From assembly GCA_001600695.1 (NCBI GenBank), contig BCKQ01000001.1, positions 375,916 through 439,915 of the forward strand: DNA of 64,000 nt. The letters run 5' to 3'. A program made the position numbers and the translations under genes. Source of the stretch: Ascoidea asiatica (lineage: Eukaryota > Ascomycota > Saccharomycetes > Ascoideales > Ascoideaceae). Every line of letters starts with the position of its first letter. Position 1 is the stretch's first letter. The notes beneath the pieces are model-generated. The model did no database searches and had not been told where the DNA came from. It worked only from the letters and a program-made list of their open reading frames with translations. Shown in pieces: positions 63,333 to 64,000 of the stretch.

Positions 63333-64000
63333 ATGTTTCGTTCTTCTATTACAAACATTTCAAAACGTTGTTATGCAACAAGTTCTTTAAAACCAACTTA
63401 TACAACTTTATCAAATGGTTTAACAATTGCAACTGAATCAAATCCATCTTATAAATCTTCTTCAATTGGTTTATATTTTGGTACTGGTTCAAAATTTGAA
63501 AATGCTTATAATAATGGTGTTTCAAATTTAATTTCAAAATTTTTAATTAAAAATAATAAAATTAATGCTTTAAAAAATGGTATAACTTTAGATTCTTCAA
63601 TTTCTAGAGAATCAACTGGATTTTTAACTCAAACAAATAATATTGAAAATTCAGTAAAAATTTTATCTGATTTAATTAAATCTCCTGATTTTAATAATAA
63701 TAATAATAATGATTTATTTAATTCAATTAAAGATAAAGCTATTAAAGATTCTGAAAATTTTGAAGAAAATTATCCAGAAATGGTCTTAGAACATTTACAT
63801 TCTGTTGCTTTTCAAGGTTCTTCATTATCTTTACCAATAAATGGTACTTCTGAATCTTTAAAATCTTTAGAATCTTCTGATTTATCTAAATTTTTTCAAA
63901 AAAATTATTATTCTTCAAATGCTGTACTTGTTGGTACTGGTAATATTAATCATGAAAATTTAGTTGAATTAGCTGATAAATTAATTATTTTACCAAATTC
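63333..64000 (+). CDS. COR1: Cytochrome bc1 core protein 1 (5' part)
   Basis: Core subunit 1 of mitochondrial complex III, an M16-family (processing-peptidase-like) protein. Only the first 222 codons are in the window; the frame runs off the right edge (457 residues in S. cerevisiae). A presequence-like N-terminus with Arg, Lys and Ser (MFRSSITNISKRCYATSS) is followed by LSNGLTIATESNPS, GLYFGTGSKFENAYNNGVSN, VLEHLHSVAFQGSSLSLPIN and SNAVLVGTGNINHENLVEL. The pattern follows yeast Cor1 closely and not the catalytic MPP beta subunit, since the zinc-binding HxxEH motif is absent (NNGVSNLISK instead). The ATG is the first in frame. Confidence 0.93.
   Translation, partial: MFRSSITNISKRCYATSSLKPTYTTLSNGLTIATESNPSYKSSSIGLYFGTGSKFENAYNNGVSNLISKFLIKNNKINALKNGITLDSSISRESTGFLTQTNNIENSVKILSDLIKSPDFNNNNNNDLFNSIKDKAIKDSENFEENYPEMVLEHLHSVAFQGSSLSLPINGTSESLKSLESSDLSKFFQKNYYSSNAVLVGTGNINHENLVELADKLIILPN

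Overview
The window is nuclear DNA of an AT-rich budding yeast (Saccharomycotina). The proteins are yeast proteins: ACT1, YPT1, SPC3, SND2, ENO, DID2, SPO14, ERG12, NCP1, IES2, COR1, yapsins, MNN2 and a Dal80/Gzf3-type GATA factor. Nearly all genes are single-exon. The only clear spliceosomal introns are the two in ACT1, both with TACTAAC branch points. Codon use is strongly A/T-ending (TTA for Leu, AAT for Asn), and many proteins carry long Asn, Ser or Asp/Glu tracts. I cannot name the species. One internal protein duplication pairs a CTG with a CTA Leu codon, which weakly favours standard decoding of CTG.

Layout. 1-10 kb: an MNN2-like Golgi mannosyltransferase, an F-box protein, and an unrecognised 878-residue protein with two PP1-type RVxF motifs. 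10-20 kb: a secretory cluster of three divergent yapsin-like aspartyl proteases and, between two of them, a 43-codon gene for a tiny prepropeptide (signal peptide, Kex2-type KR site, 14-residue predicted product). I regard this as the most novel item in the window. 20-28 kb: IES2 (INO80 complex), NCP1 (cytochrome P450 reductase), a structurally irregular tRNA-Leu(UAA), and a divergent protein kinase, possibly Isr1-like. 28-38 kb: a 1330-residue PX protein of the Ypr097w/Lec1 type, an orphan J-domain protein, tRNA-Val(AAC), and ERG12. 38-48 kb: ACT1 (three exons, the middle one 14 nt), SND2, YPT1, SPC3, enolase and an MCH-type MFS transporter. 48-64 kb: DID2, SPO14, the GATA factor, a 2.8-kb intergenic region, and the first 222 codons of COR1, cut by the window end.

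The genes are mostly housekeeping and do not form one pathway. Some neighbourhoods are old: ACT1-YPT1, SND2-SPC3 and DID2-SPO14-DAL80 are also neighbours or near-neighbours in S. cerevisiae, but here SND2 lies between ACT1 and YPT1. A consistent feature of the non-coding DNA is that most 5' (promoter) intergenic regions hold a 100-500 bp island that is clearly richer in G+C, with CGG, CACGTG, TCACATGAC, CCCCT and CCAAT motifs, while tail-to-tail spacers between converging genes have none.
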